Notes: generated by a model not told the origin, from the letters alone. A DNA stretch of 64,000 bases from Floccularia luteovirens (GCA_009739215.1 VSJF01000004.1:62001-126000), one strand, 5' to 3'. Shown: positions 1-12,369, counted from the stretch's first letter. A program made the numbers and translations.

Positions 1-219
1 TCTGATTGGATCGGAAGAACTAAGGGTGTCCACCAACTGCGGACTGCGCAACCAGTGGGTTGATGGAATACCATAACAAAGTCCAAAGAAGACGAAAGAG
101 AGTATGAAGAGGCCCATTGCACAGAAACCAACAGGAATATTACGAGCTTTACTTGCAGAGACCTTTTGTACTGAATTTGCATGTCGAACGTGGTTAAGAA
201 CCTTTGGACAATTAGCCAT
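1..219 (-). CDS. Membrane protein, 5' part only (runs off the left edge)
   Basis: An open frame starts with the ATG at 217-219 on the minus strand and stays open to the window edge, giving 73 residues. After a basic, Lys/Arg/His-containing head of about 28 residues comes one strongly hydrophobic segment at about residues 29-51, then a hydrophilic stretch. This suits an N-terminal signal anchor (type II topology), as in many Golgi enzymes and transporters, but the catalytic part is outside the window. No family is recognised. It diverges from the next gene, and the 480 bases between them would hold both promoters. Confidence 0.55.
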   Translation of the reverse strand, partial: MANCPKVLNHVRHANSVQKVSASKARNIPVGFCAMGLFILSFVFFGLCYGIPSTHWLRSPQLVDTLSSSDPIR

Positions 220-698
220 GTGGGGCGGGATCTTCTTTTCTGAGTAATAAAGGCCGAGGATCGCAGATAGGTACACTGTAGACGAAAACGAATAAGATCA
301 ATGCAGCATTAACATATACACTAGTTGTTTGAATAATAATTTTTACACGTTTTTAGAGTCACGTTTTCGAGTTGTTGGTGGGTGTTTCTCTGCAGCTTTA
401 TTAGATAAGATGAGCATCACAGTGCGGAGCTACAGTATACAAGTAGCCTTGGCAGAGAGTTGTAGATGTAGAGTGAGTGACGTCGGTTGGAGCAGAAAAA
501 CGGGGTAAAAAGAGAGAAATACTTTGAACATTGTGGAAAACAACGTCCCGGAAAAGGACAGGTTACAGCTTAGTCAGCTCGGAGCATGCAGTTGCCACGC
601 TTTGAAAGCGTTGTCGAGGTTAGTTCTCTCTATAATCTTCCAACATATCTTTTCAAACTTTCTCTTTCTCCCCAAATCTCTCTCAATCTCTCTTCAGG
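220..698. other. Divergent intergenic region
   Basis: There are 479 bases between two divergent genes. The last 60 bases before the ATG at 699 are rich in C and T, as in many basidiomycete 5' leaders, and end in a possible acceptor (TTCAG) one base before the ATG, so a leader intron is possible. Short frames here are not convincing. Confidence 0.4.
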
Positions 699-2263
699 AT
701 GCCTATCATCTACCACGTTCAACATGAACGTCCTCATTCCCCTTCCTCATCCTCCTCCTCTCACGAGAATGACTTGCAACCCACAGACGCAGACGCCTCC
801 ATTGTCCTTTCCGATCTTGTACGCACAGGTGAAGCTTCAAGGCTCAGGCGAAGAGGGGCTATGCGGCTGGACCATAACATTCCTCCAATTGCTCCGATAG
901 TTCCTAATCCACCCGTGGATGAAATGCTAGACTATTCAGACGACGAAGGTCTGAATCCACCAAATCCTTGGTTTTCAAGGGATCGCCGTCAGGTCCGGTA
1001 TCCCTCCCGCAGTCGGCAACGCGATAGAGATAGGAGAGCTGGTTTCGGAGTTAATTCTGGAACTACTGCCAGCACCGATACTCTTCATGATGATGAGAGC
1101 AACGAATACCGTTATACGCTTGTTTGTGGTGGTATCGACTCTTCAGCTGAGACTGATAATGCCGACGCATGGGACGATCAAAACTCGCACTCATGGACCC
1201 CTTCAATACTCCCCGTTTATCCTCCGTCTACCTCATCGTCTACCCAAACCACCAAAATACGCGGCCGCACGCGACAAACAAATGGATGCGGCACACTTGT
1301 ACACTTGCGTGCTGCGCCACGGCAACGGCTGAACATGTGGACTGCTAAGAGTTCAGCAACGAGCGCAGTTGTTGCTATGGATCCGGTGTATTTTGACCGC
1401 TCAGCCGTTGCAAAGATTGTACGCAGTGCATGTGGGTGTGTTAGAGAAGGAGTGGGCTGCGCTGTCTGGTTAGTTACCCACGTTCTTACTATGTTACAAA
1501 ACTTATTTTTGATATCAGTGGCAACCCTCTTGGAACGAGATACATCCCTTGTAAAACTGCAACTGACGGTTTGTTCTCTTCACGTCCTAAACCATCACCT
1601 CCGCTCCGTCCCGAAGGACCACGGTATTGGCATGCTTCACCCCCTACATCATCTTCTACGAATTGCGTCTACTCCTTTTTCTCCACTGCCGTATCCTCTT
1701 ATCCACAATACAACTTTCCACCTAAACCACCGCCGATATCCTCTCGCGTAAGGGCATACTCCTCATCCTCTCTCTATCCCCCGTCGCCTATACTCATCCC
1801 GCCATCTCCATTACCATTCCGCCCTCCTACAAATCCCACACAAGGCCAAGGCCAACCAGAAACTGATGCCTCTTCCCCTCCAGTATATAACCCTGTCACA
1901 ATGTTTGACAATTATATCACCGCATCTCCAACACCCCTCTCAGATGTAGGTGAAGGTGAGGAAGAGACACGGCCAGAGTTTTCCTTGCGTTCTGCATCAT
2001 CGTTCTACCAGCAACAAATGCAGATTAGGATAGAATCACAGGAATGGGAGATGCGACAGCAGGATATGTATCGGGATAGGGATCAAGAACAGGGCACTAA
2101 TCAGGATCAAGGATGGGGGTGGGGTATGACGACGAGGGCAAGGACAAGGGCAAGGGTGTTTGATCCTGATGGAGCAGATTATGATCACGAAAACGAAAAT
2201 GATAACGAAGAACCTGGGTCGCCGGATAAGATAGGAGAGGGCATTTTACTACCTGAACGGTGA
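699..2263 (+). CDS. Conserved fungal Cys-rich protein of unknown function
   Basis: There are two exons, 699-1468 and 1519-2263, joined across a 50-base intron. Splicing restores the motif CGCVREGVGCAVCGNPLGT and gives 504 residues. The N-terminal 190 residues are Ser/Pro/Asp-rich. The conserved core lies at about residues 195-285 and has several CxC/CxxC-type cysteines, which suggests zinc binding; this is inference. The tail is Pro/Ser-rich, then Gln/Glu/Arg-rich and acidic. No signal peptide or membrane segment is seen. I believe such a core is shared by unnamed basidiomycete proteins, but no function is known to me. The intron is supported by the exact restoration of a Cys-rich frame that continues to a clean stop. 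Confidence 0.75.
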
Positions 2264-2939
2264 ATTATGGTGATACGTATTGGGTCTCATCTGCTCCATT
2301 TCTAATTTTCCATTGCATTTGCCTCAAGTATTGTGTCTAATTAATCCTTGCATTTTGGTTCTCCATTTTTGATCAGTACTTATCACGACATCATATGTAT
2401 AGCGCCGTTAAAGGGACGCTTTATAGTACTTGGTACTCTTTTCACGCTCTATAACTAGTCGAGACTATATATATACTTTATGACATTTACTGCACGTTTA
2501 ACAAACTTTTCAATGCGTTTCTTACGTAATGATGACTTTCTTGACTTGAACGAGCTCATACTTCAACCATATCCTTTGAACTAGACAAAATTATCTCTAC
2601 CTACAGATCGAAGACAGGGAACACTTGTTATTATCACCTCGAGGCGAACATGTAACTCTCGTACGAAAGAGAGATGCGCGTGGGTCCTTTGTCTTCAACC
2701 TATTCCTTCGAAACAATGCCCGGCCTCGAACATGAAACTCTGTGATGCACATCTAGCTCAAAATTCATCAAAGGATATCCCGTTCACAAAAACATGCATA
2801 TAGCCGATTGTAAGGCTTTGATACTTTGGTCTTTCATGGCGTTGAAGGTATAAATTCTTTCCTGTACATCGCAATGTACTTTCACTAAGGTTCTGCTCCC
2901 CAGTTTTCTCCCCTAGTTATCTGGTACTTTTCAATCACC
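2264..2939. other. Intergenic region between the Cys-rich gene and the 205-aa gene
   Basis: There are 676 bases with no convincing gene. The first half is an AT-rich 3' region with TATA-like runs. The last 90 bases contain the TATA box listed separately and a C/T-rich leader. Confidence 0.4.
2849..2855 (+). promoter_or_regulatory. TATA box of the 205-aa gene, copy A
   Basis: TATAAAT lies 85-91 bases upstream of the ATG at 2940 and is followed by a C/T-rich stretch. A TATA motif at a similar distance precedes the paralogue at 26 kb, which supports it. Confidence 0.5.
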
Positions 2940-3663
2940 ATGTCCTATACGAATCCTCTCCATCCTCCTGTCCCCATTTCTAAAACATCGCCATATACCT
3001 CTTTACGTGACGCTGTATTGAATTCGACACCACAACCGAATCATTTCATTTCTCCGACCGCTCGTTTACTCCCTCAGCTTACCCACCCCACAAATTATAA
3101 AAGCAAGAGCGCGCCGAGAAACTTGTCTCATCCGATATACCCTTGTATTTCATTTGATTACGATGGGTCTGGTATACAAGGCGTTCCGGTGGGTGAATTG
3201 GTCATGCGTGGGGTATATGCGCTTTCAAGTATGATTGTGGATGGAAATGCTTGTGTCCTTGCGCATACATGTTTAAGCAAAATAACATTTCGGATAATAG
3301 TGATTATTATATCAGAGTTTCATAAGTCTAAATAACTGATTCTTTCTATAGTGGCCCGGATATAGCCATATCGATTGGGTACGATATATAGAAGTGAACA
3401 CCATAAACGGATCAATAACACGGGCGCAGCTGGGTGCACAAGTTGCGATGAGTATCATGGAATTCATCGAGGTGGGCTTTTTGTTTTGTAAGCTTGTGAC
3501 TATTAACGTTAATCACATTAAATAGCGAGTACAAAATGAGCCATGTACTATCCCAGAATGGCGCTGTGGGCTGAAAGGGATTGGAGTGAAACATCTTATT
3601 CTGGTGAAAGTATTCAATGTTTTCGGTGATGTGTGGCAAGCAGATATTGCTGTTGACCTGTAG
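2940..3663 (+). CDS. Unnamed 205-aa protein, copy A (partner of an F-box gene)
   Basis: There are three exons, 2940-3299, 3352-3471 and 3526-3663, with introns of 52 and 54 bases, encoding 205 residues. The model is confirmed by the paralogue at 25568-26307, which has the same length and both introns at matching places. Shared blocks are PLHPPVP near the N-terminus, ISFDY/CISFDY, WPGY..H..W right after intron 1, ITRAQLGAQ, PEW.CG, HLILV and the C-terminal DVWQADIAVDL. No signal peptide, transmembrane helix or known catalytic motif is seen. The next gene on the same strand is an F-box protein 106 bases downstream, and the same two families lie side by side at 25.6-28.6 kb. I know no assigned function; the repeated pairing suggests a shared role. 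Confidence 0.8.
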
Positions 3664-3769
3664 TGTTTAATTACATAGTAGTAATATAGCAGAACCGCCG
3701 GCCCGGGAATGCCATGGATTGTTCATCACTGCCCTGCTTCGCTCTTTTATTTTCTATCATATACATAGA

Positions 3770-5056
3770 ATGAGCAGGCTGAATTCACCATCATCAGAGC
3801 CATTACTACCTGCAGAAATCTGGTCACGCATCTTTCAATATGCAACAACCAGCCTAGCGATTAAAAAAATCTTCATGACGGATTATCAGCCGTTTTATGA
3901 CCTTCCCACGGAAGGGGAATATGTAGAGCTCCAAGAGGCAGATCGTATGTTGTTGTCACTTTCTCTTGTACGTCGATCCTGGACTGGGGTTGCACTGGAG
4001 TTGTTGTATAGACGGATACGATTGAATCATGGGATGACGCATCTTTCCCGCGCGTTGGGTGGAGACGGATCGGGTTCCGTGTCTTCCATCGTTAACCACT
4101 GCGGAAAATGGGTTAAACGTGTGGAATTATCTGTTACAGAATATGAAGATCCCTCTCATCCCATCACACCTCACGAGATCCTCCAGAAATGCCCCAATGC
4201 AGAGATTCTGGTTAAGCTGGATGATGACCTTTTGCCACACGATATTCAGTTGAACCTGGATAATATCCTACGGTTTGATTGGTGGTCTCCTTGGTATCGC
4301 GATGGGGACCATCGGTTTGATATCGATGGTGACGATGCCTCACGCGGGCTAGACATGCTTCGACAAGTAGTTGCGCGATCTCCGAATCTACGTTACCTGT
4401 CTGTTGCATGCCGTAGGTCGGAACTACGAGTGACGAACAAGGTTCATGTACCGCAGCGCATAGTGCTACCTTCAGTGACGACTTTACGCATCGAGGGGAT
4501 TGGACATAGCAACAAACACATTCTTGCAGAGCTAGAAGCTTGGGACTTCCCTCGTCTTGACACCATTGTGATGGCGTCTTGTCTGTTCTGGAGGGGTGCC
4601 GTTTCATCTCTCCTTACATTCAAAGGCATCACAAATCTCGAACTCATGGACGACCAAGCATTATTTGAGGAGGAAGACTGTCTTGTTCTGTTACTCAACC
4701 ATATGCCACAGCTCCGTGAACTCAACTTCTACGTCGAGTTCGTCCTACCCGTATCAACCTTCCATCGGGACGCTGCGTACCCCGCTCTACGGACCGTACG
4801 GCTCAATGACAAGATCAACCCTCTTCTACGATACATGGAATGGTCCCCAACGTCACATGCAAGGATGAGGCACATCGAGAATCACTTCTCCATGTTCGCA
4901 AATCCTACCTTCCCTTCCCTTGACAGAATAATACTTCACGGTGATTGGAACTCTATCCGCAACGAAGAACACCTGCAACTGATTCTGCAGAGCATTCAGT
5001 CACATGGATACCGACTTGAGTTCTCCACTGGAGAAACTGTTTTCGGGTTTCTTTGA
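3770..5056 (+). CDS. F-box protein, copy A
   Basis: This is a single-exon gene of 428 residues. The ATG at 3770 is chosen because the F-box starts right after it; the frame is open further upstream but without an ATG. The F-box-like core LPAEIWSRIFQYA lies at about residues 12-24 and is followed by leucine-rich, LRR-like segments to the C-terminus. F-box proteins link substrates to Skp1-Cullin ubiquitin ligases; the leucine-rich part would bind the target. It is clearly related to the F-box gene at 27370-28641: both have RFDWW near the middle, ELN(F/Y)YVEF and LHGDW near the end. It stands 106 bases downstream of the 205-aa gene on the same strand. Confidence 0.8.
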   Translation: MSRLNSPSSEPLLPAEIWSRIFQYATTSLAIKKIFMTDYQPFYDLPTEGEYVELQEADRMLLSLSLVRRSWTGVALELLYRRIRLNHGMTHLSRALGGDGSGSVSSIVNHCGKWVKRVELSVTEYEDPSHPITPHEILQKCPNAEILVKLDDDLLPHDIQLNLDNILRFDWWSPWYRDGDHRFDIDGDDASRGLDMLRQVVARSPNLRYLSVACRRSELRVTNKVHVPQRIVLPSVTTLRIEGIGHSNKHILAELEAWDFPRLDTIVMASCLFWRGAVSSLLTFKGITNLELMDDQALFEEEDCLVLLLNHMPQLRELNFYVEFVLPVSTFHRDAAYPALRTVRLNDKINPLLRYMEWSPTSHARMRHIENHFSMFANPTFPSLDRIILHGDWNSIRNEEHLQLILQSIQSHGYRLEFSTGETVFGFL

Positions 5057-5523
5057 ATTTAAAGTATTATATCTCGTTAGTGATTTTTGTGTTTGGTATC
5101 GCATATAGATAACTCAGTACTCAGGGCATACGGTGTCCTGAATGCAGGAGCTTACGCATAGGTAATTCTGCAGATTTTGGCATCTCAAGTTTAGAAACTC
5201 GTCAGCTTGCGCTTCGAGAAAAACCGTTATCGCATTCTTCAAGGAATTCTTGAGCATCTATATCATAAGCCTGGGGGAATATCACATAATTAGAAGCATC
5301 GTACCCCACCAGGACTTTCTTAGTAACGCAAAAGAAATTCCGGATGGTATGCGGTGGAACGTGTCATAGGTCAACGCAATATGACCTTCGTCCGATGGTG
5401 CGTTATGTACACCAATAACGATTTCCCGCTCTCATAACCAAAAGTCTACATATTTATAAGAGACTGATATATAATGGGTGAATCATCGTATGATACCGCA
5501 TGAACTATTGAAAACATAATAAC
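5057..5523. other. Convergent 3' intergenic region
   Basis: There are 467 bases between the 3' ends of the F-box gene (plus strand) and the WD40 gene (minus strand). It is AT-rich and no gene was seen; it is expected to hold both polyadenylation regions. Confidence 0.4.
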
Positions 5524-7849
5524 CTATGAGATAGTTGCCGACCCTAAAGAAGTTTCCTCGATGTGCAAAATATCCAACCGGCCAGAATCTTGACCAACAA
5601 CATAATCATTGCCCCACCAAGCAACACAGTACGAATACTGTTGATGTACCCAACATAACCTCTTCCCGTCGCTCTCACGTATAATCCATGCATCCTTGTG
5701 CAACTTCTCCCTACGATCCAATTCTGTTTCCCACCTGTTCTGCTCGAGGTTGACTTGCTCCCCTTCCTTCCACTTATATATTTTTTCATCATCACTCCAC
5801 GCATATAACATGGTGCAGTCATCCGAGAACTCCACATCCCAAACCTTCTGCTGGTTGCTGAGCACCAGATATCTCACCAGTTCACCTGTCACTGCATCGA
5901 ATACACCGAGCCCTCGAGTAGAATCGGGACCATATGCTGAACCAGCAATCCAATGACCATCGGCGGACCATCTGATTTCGTCACCATCCTTGGTAGCAGA
6001 AGGTATACTTCGCGTCGAAGTAGGCCGAGTGGTCGTAATGTCCCATATGCAAATCTTGTCATATCCACCAACTGCAATCTTTTGTCTGTCGGGTGAAAAC
6101 GTAATGCAGCCCAGGAAAAATCCTTGAATAGTACAAAATAACGATCCAGATTTGAGAGACCAGATACTGGCTGTCCCGACAGACATGACAGCTATACGTT
6201 CACCGTCCAAGGAGATAGTTACGGAAAGTATAAATGAGTCGTGTATTACAATTGGTGAGGTGGGTGAGATGGTTCGTGGATTTGGTGCGAACACGGAAGT
6301 CAAGTCCCACATATTGATTGTGTCATCTGACGATAGGAGGTGACGATCATCTGGAGAGAATGATGCAGTAAAACTAAATTTGCCTTGGATCGAACCAAGT
6401 AAATCCCAGGATTTCGTGTCGAGCAAATGAATTCGATCTGCCGTCGACGACGCAAGGATGTTTCCATTCCGGGATAGAGTGGTGCCATAAATGAGAGGCT
6501 GTTCAAACAGAGTGGTTCTAGATTTGAGTTCGACTTTGGGAGTGCATTGGCCCGATTGCAAGTCCCACACCTGAGTCGCTTTGTCATGCCCAGAGAAGGC
6601 AATCTGTGCATCGTTGTGCAGAAATACGGCTGAAAATACGGGAAATTGAACGGGCAATTCATTGAGAATCCTACCATTCTCGCATTCAATGTCCCAAACT
6701 CCAAGTTTTTCGTTGCGTATCCATTCAACCACACGTCTAGCATCTTTGGATATTGTCTTCACTTTTCCTTTTACAGGAACTGTCGTTCTCCGCTTCAACT
6801 CCTTGCCAACCACAATGTCCCACACCTGTACCCCACCTGGGTCAGCCCCGGTAACAAGCTGCCTTCCGTCTCCACTCCATGATACAGCATATACGCTACC
6901 TTGTATGTCTTGAACATGTACCTGTGCACTAGACGTAGCATTCCAGACACAGATCGTCCCATCAGCAGAACCAGAGGCGAGTGACTGCCTATCAGGGGAC
7001 CACGTGACACATAGCACTTTATCTGTATGTCCTGCTAGTATCCTCTTCGATAATCCGATGCTTGAATCCCATATCCCCACCTTCCCATTCCGGGACCCAG
7101 AGGCAATCAAGCTCCCATCTCGGGAAAGCATTGCACGACAGTCAACCGAATGCATTGGAATTGTGTGAAGACAAACACCCCATGCTGAATCTCGAGGTGT
7201 CATTGCTGTTATGGTGGCATGGTTGTTTCGTTGTTGTGGTACAATGACACACGATGGTGCCAGTATAGGTGCCGATACATAGAGATGCTCCGGACATTCA
7301 TTTATGGGTATGTAAGATTGCAGAACGATGCGGTGTGTGTCATTGATCAACTGGATGACTTCATATTTACCCTCGTCCTGCATGTTCTCCTTCACCAATA
7401 ATAAGTTCTTCCTTTATTTATCATTTAATCAAAATGCATACCTCGCACCACGATAGCGCTGCGAGCAATGCTGGAACAGCAACTTCAAGCCGCCCCATGT
7501 AACTCAGCGCCTCCACCCATACCAGTAGCTTCGTCCTCACAAACTCTGTTGCTGCGTTCAAAATTTCCGAGTCTCGACCATTGCATTGTGAGAGATGTGA
7601 TGTCCAGTGAGCACATGAATATTGTAGGCTTGGGGGAATCCACCGACTGACATCATGCAGATCAGGAGTGTCCGATTTCATCCTTGTCGGATCTTCAAGC
7701 TCACAAATGTTTCTTTTCAGCGGGTATTTTGCCGTCATCACTTGCAGACAGGTCAAGGCGAGGCGACGATGGTGAATAAGATGCCTGTCTTGATCCTCAA
7801 CAGTGTATCTGAATTTTTCTTGTTCAACACGTATCTGAACAATCCTTTT
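5524..7849 (-). CDS. WD40 protein with the C-terminal part of a NACHT-WD40 (STAND) protein
   Basis: Two coding blocks, 7442-7849 and 5524-7389, join across a 52-base intron (7390-7441) that is in frame on both sides. The first block has the helical linker typical of agaricomycete NACHT-WD40 proteins (HHRRLALTCLQVM, then PLKRNICELEDP, LQYSCAHWTSHLS and LLVWVEALSYMGRLEVAVPAL). The second block, about 620 residues, is a row of WD40 repeats such as SPDRQSLASGSADGTICVW. In the usual protein the linker follows a NACHT NTPase that drives oligomerisation. Here an in-frame TGA stands at 7850-7852, and the 350 bases beyond it hold only N-terminal fragments, so the NTPase is missing. The WD40 part has no internal stop. 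It could be a decayed gene or a shortened WD40 regulator. Confidence 0.7.
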
Positions 7850-7869
7850 TCAATTTGCATCGTTCGCTA

Positions 7870-8330
7870 AATCCTTCAGATCTTTACGATTATTAGTTGA
7901 TCAGTGAAATATACATTAAAAATTATAGCAACTGACTTTTCCAGTGTAGAAACTCTATCCTTCAACAGGTGTGAATTTACCAATTTACCAGGCGGGTTCG
8001 TGTCAAGTTGTCATCGTTGGTGCCTAAGATCGATTCGGCCTTTTGCCTCGTCAACAAGGTGAGTGTTCTAATGGTATTTGCCAAGTCTTCTCATGTGTCA
8101 TCATACCCTCTGGCAACATGCCCAACCCGATGGTTCAGTCATCCATGACATCATGTATATCGACTTTCGAAACTCACCAAAACGACGCCAATGATACCTT
8201 ACAGTGCTGTGACAGCAGCTCGGAATGCTGGAATAGGGACCAAGCCGAGTGGGTCCTTTGTAATGTCGAGAATCAGCTTTGTCCCATTCAGAATATCATT
8301 GATGCGTTGGTCCCTTTTGGATGGAGACAT
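7870..8330 (-). pseudogene. N-terminal remnant of a NACHT-WD40 gene
   Basis: On the minus strand an ATG at 8328-8330 opens a 128-base exon (8203-8330) ending at a good donor (GTAAGG). It encodes a helical stretch beginning MSPSKRDQRINDILNGTKL, which resembles the first domain of basidiomycete NACHT-WD40 proteins. A second coding-like block at about 8000-8090 (KDLANTIRTLTLLTRQKAE) and a short one near 7890 follow, but no continuous frame links them to the WD40 gene at 5524-7849. The family call is from memory of such proteins, without alignment. It is probably the original 5' end of the neighbour, separated from it by loss of the NTPase region. Confidence 0.45.
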
Positions 8331-9384
8331 TGTTGATGATTTCTTGCTAGGAGGGTTGTTTTCATTGGAATGGACAGGATGGACAAGATTTATGGAGAAA
8401 TGTGTATGTGCACTGTGCTATGGGCACGCAATGCTTTCACACAGTTTATCATTTCCACATGTCTGATTTGACAGATTGTTATAAAGTAGGTAAACAAATG
8501 TTGTTCTGTTCGGAAGCATGGTTGATCTGTAAGTTATCGGGATATAACCATAGAGGGATCAGGGTTCCATTACCCTTCCCTACCATGCCTCACCTCAGGC
8601 TATTGCCCCAGCCTCGTTTTTCTTTTTCATTGGAACACTAATACATCCTGAAGAACCGTGCTCAAGCAAGGTAGCCTGATTTCACGAACATCAAGATCCA
8701 TCCATGTACGCCGGTACTTGCAGCACCTGTGTAGGTAGTTGTTGTGAAGCGATTAGAAAAATGATTCGAATGAATGGCCAAGATATGTCGCAATTGATCT
8801 GTATTGTGATCATCAATAGAAGATTAATACCGCACCTGTATGAACAATTCATAAACATTTTCATCGACAATCATCATGTATTCGGCGTCGTGTTGTGGAT
8901 AGTTTTCTATAGTGAACGACCATTCTCAACGTCCGATTCAACCAACGAACAACCAACATACTTTTAGGGATATGTAACGAACTCGGAACTGCCGACATTA
9001 GAGTAAAAGTAGTGGTATGTCAGTATTATGCGGGAACATTTAAATTCCTGAACTTTTTCCAGAGAGAAGCACATGTGACTAATGTTCTCGTATCTTGATA
9101 TATGGTCCTCGGATAGTTCTCATCAAACAATCCATTAGAAAAAAAGGAACCGTTGCGTGATACAATGATATTTCGAACACAGCAGGAAGGAAAGGAATAT
9201 AGAGTAGGTGTATGCATCTAGAACGGGAGTACTTTTAAGATATCATCGCCAGAACATCATGGATCATGCAGCATCTACGAGCACACCATCCTCCGACCCG
9301 GTCGATACTCGTGTATGATCCACTAGAAACCCACAAATTTTTGTTTCAAAATTCAGACACGACTCTTTGCCAAGCGGGGTGAGT
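8331..9384. other. Intergenic region, no gene seen
   Basis: There are 1054 bases between the N-terminal STAND remnant and the 3' end of the coatomer gene. Only short, unconvincing frames occur. It should contain the promoter of the minus-strand STAND-like gene if that is transcribed. Confidence 0.4.
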
Positions 9385-12369
9385 TCACTCACTCGCTTGC
9401 TGACTTGACGCCTCGAGTGCTAATGCATTCTCCCAGCCTTCTTCAAACAACTCTGGCTCCGATGAGGGGGTAGCTATAGCTTTCGCTATTTTAGGTCGGT
9501 TTTTACTTGTCAGGCTGGCTTTCCATGTTTCTACGACTTGGGGTACTCGGCTGTTATTATGATAAGAACAGATTATCATGTATCATATTAAAGAAATGTA
9601 CCTGGGTGCATATGTCCGTGAAAACAATGCAGCTTCTGGTGCTCGCTGGGTTTTGACAAGGAGATCAATGCATGCATTTGCATCACCCAATTGGAACCGT
9701 GTCGCAAATGCGAGATTGTTTTGACCTTTGTCTTCTGTGAAACACAAAAGCAATTCCCCGTTAGACACGAAAACACATTAAAAATCGCCATTGAAAAATC
9801 TAACCAGCTTTTTCTGCAAGGTTTTCCAATCCCTGTCGATCCCCCGTCGCCAATAACAGCAACAATAGCGCATTCAAATCATTAGCTCTCGTGAAGCACT
9901 CCCTAGCAAGGTCGAATCGCCAAACAGATAGAGCGCGGTCACCTAGTGCTTTCCATTTTGTTTCAGATTCGTTTTCGGGGACACTTCTAGCAATCTCGAG
10001 AGCAGTATCCAGGTCATCGAGTGATAGTGCCAAATCGAATTTGTGATCTGGATCTGTTGTTACTTGGATGGCGAGTTCCTTGAGATCTGTAAAGTTTTCA
10101 TCATTAAGACAATGGGGAGGGAGAGTTGAAAATTGAACAAACCTCTTCCTTCGAGGAATCGTGCAACCTTATTCAGCTGTTCTTTCGGGAGCGTAGGGAG
10201 GATTTCCGCGGCAGCCTCAGTGTCGCCACGAAGCACTGCAGTTTGGTATTCGACAACATTTAGCGAGAGGGAATAGGCGTAGATGTTGACTTCTTTGTCA
10301 GCGAGATATACGCGGTTGTGAGCAGGAATGTATCCGAGAAGGTATAGTGTGCTATAGAAAGGAACATCATGCTCAGAAACATGTAACAATGATAGGATGG
10401 CTGGTCTTACGTATCTAGTGGACTGATGTTGTACGACTCGCTGCCCACAAAGTAGGACAATCGGTTCAGTGATGTGGTATATATGAAGCAATCGCCAACC
10501 CATTTCGCCGTTTTGACACTATGGTATGTCAGCAAGGAGTTGCGTGAGATTTAGAAGATATCAATATACCTTTCGGCGATGTCAGCGATCACTTCGAAAG
10601 CTTCTTCCACACCCTCATCAGTGATTTCAACACCCTCTTCAAGTTTTGCATTGTATGCGTCCCGATCGAAACGTAATATGTAGTATGACTCTTCCGATGT
10701 TATTGCGACAAGATTACCTGTACCTGACCAGTACACCTACACAAACAAAATTGAATGAAGTTGAGAAAACAAAAGTAGGGTGACTGAATTGTGTATAACT
10801 CACATTTGTGGCGTCAACGTCAATGCGTCTGACAATTTCGCCCGATTCCCAGTCCCAGAATACCACAAACCCAGAGCCCTTGGCACCTAACAATGTACCC
10901 GGGTACAAGCCGTCCAAAGACCAGCTTCCAGCACCTTTCATGCCAACACCGCCCCTTTCCCTAAAGTTTTTGTATACCTTGAGCTTCACCTTTGTTTCTA
11001 GCACTGCATACGTATTCGAATCCGGAGCCCAAGAGAAGGAAATAGCATTGCCATATGCCTTGTTCCGCCAAGCAAGTGCGGTGTAGATGATATACTCTCC
11101 ATCTCCGACGACAGTGACAAACCGACCATTGGGTGAATGGGAGATGGAGGTAGCGAAAACTTCGGTAGTTCCGATTTCTTTGGTGCTGATAGGGATACGA
11201 GTGCCATCGGAAACTAAATTGTCTTCGGATATTGTTTGTAGGTTACCAGATAGGACATTGTGGTTGCGAGTTAAGATAAGTTTTCCGGAGGGTTCCATGC
11301 TGAATGTTGGTTCGTCTCTACCAAGCTAAGAAGTGCAATGTAGATTGCTATTCGGAAAAAAATGAAGAAGTCCATACCTTGATAACCACAACACCCTCAT
11401 CAAATCCTACTGCTACTTCGTTTGCACTTTTGTTTAGTGCGATGCACCATGCACGTTCCAAAGCATAGCTCAGGGTATTTTCTATCCGGTAGGTGCCGCT
11501 ATTCCAGATTTTCACTGTTCCATCTTCACTGCCACTGATAATGACAGGTAGATTTGGATGGAAGACAGCGAACGAGACGTTATTTGTGTGTCCCTCCATG
11601 GTCTGCACGCAACTCTTGCTGAGGTAGTCCCATACCTTGACAGTTTTATCGTCTCCGGTTGTGACCAGATATGGTTTATCGGCTCCTTGATAAAATTCTA
11701 CGTAGTTTACGCCTTTATCATGCGCTTCCATCGTAAAATTAGCGGTGGGACTGCCTATCGACCACATCTTAACCGTTCGATCGAGACAAGCAGATGCGAA
11801 GGTGTTGGAATCTTTTGGATTGAAGGATAGGTTCATGATATAATGCGTATGACCTTCGTATACCTACAAAGATCATGAATTTGGACAGTCGGTGAATAGT
11901 GCCTCAAGACGTACCTGGATGTTCTTCCATCCTTTCTCCCAATCCCATGCTTTGATGGTCATGTCATCACTTCCAGTCAGCACAATACTGGCAGAAGGAT
12001 GGACAGTAAGACATCTTATGTAGTCTGGGTGTGCTTCAAAGGCTGTCACTTTTTCGTGTGTGTTGTAATTAAAGACGCGTAATTGGTAATCGTCTGAGCC
12101 TGCAACGAACCAGTTCTTGCGGGCGATGAATTTGACACACCGAACTGGAACCTCTGCGACTTCAAAAGTCTTGACAATAGCGCCTGTCTCATGGTTGTAA
12201 ATGTTGACTGTGCCGTTGTAGAGACCTGTTAAGAGCCATGGTTCTGTTGGATGAAAGTCTACACCCTTTACACGTTCAGACCTTGAAAAGAGTTTTCGCT
12301 GATGATTTAATTAGATAAAATGATGTATTTGGTGTGCTGTATAGTGCTTACATTGACCTCGAAAAGCAT
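9385..12369 (-). CDS. SEC27: Coatomer subunit beta' (COPI coat)
   Basis: Ten exons on the minus strand, from high to low: 12352-12369, 11915-12298, 11378-11863, 10804-11325, 10570-10736, 10411-10518, 10143-10351, 9805-10086, 9602-9734 and 9385-9550. All junctions keep frame and give 824 residues, close to known Sec27/COPB2. The N-terminal half is a WD40 propeller (for example LTGSDDMTIKAWDWEKGW and ISGSEDGTVKIWNSGTY). The centre has the family blocks DEPTFSMEPSGKL and SWSLDGLYPGTLLG, and the C-terminal part is alpha-solenoid (VEYQTAVLRGD, KVARFLEGR). Beta' is part of the COPI coat that returns cargo from Golgi to ER by binding dilysine signals. The first exon has only 18 bases. It diverges from the chitin synthase across 244 bases. 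No break is seen. Confidence 0.95.

Noticed and set aside
4212..4725. Two minus-strand frames (131 and 93 codons) inside the F-box gene
   Set aside because: They are antisense shadows of a well-supported F-box frame.
6300..6743. 147-codon minus-strand frame in the WD40 gene
   Set aside because: Same strand but different frame from clear WD40 repeats.
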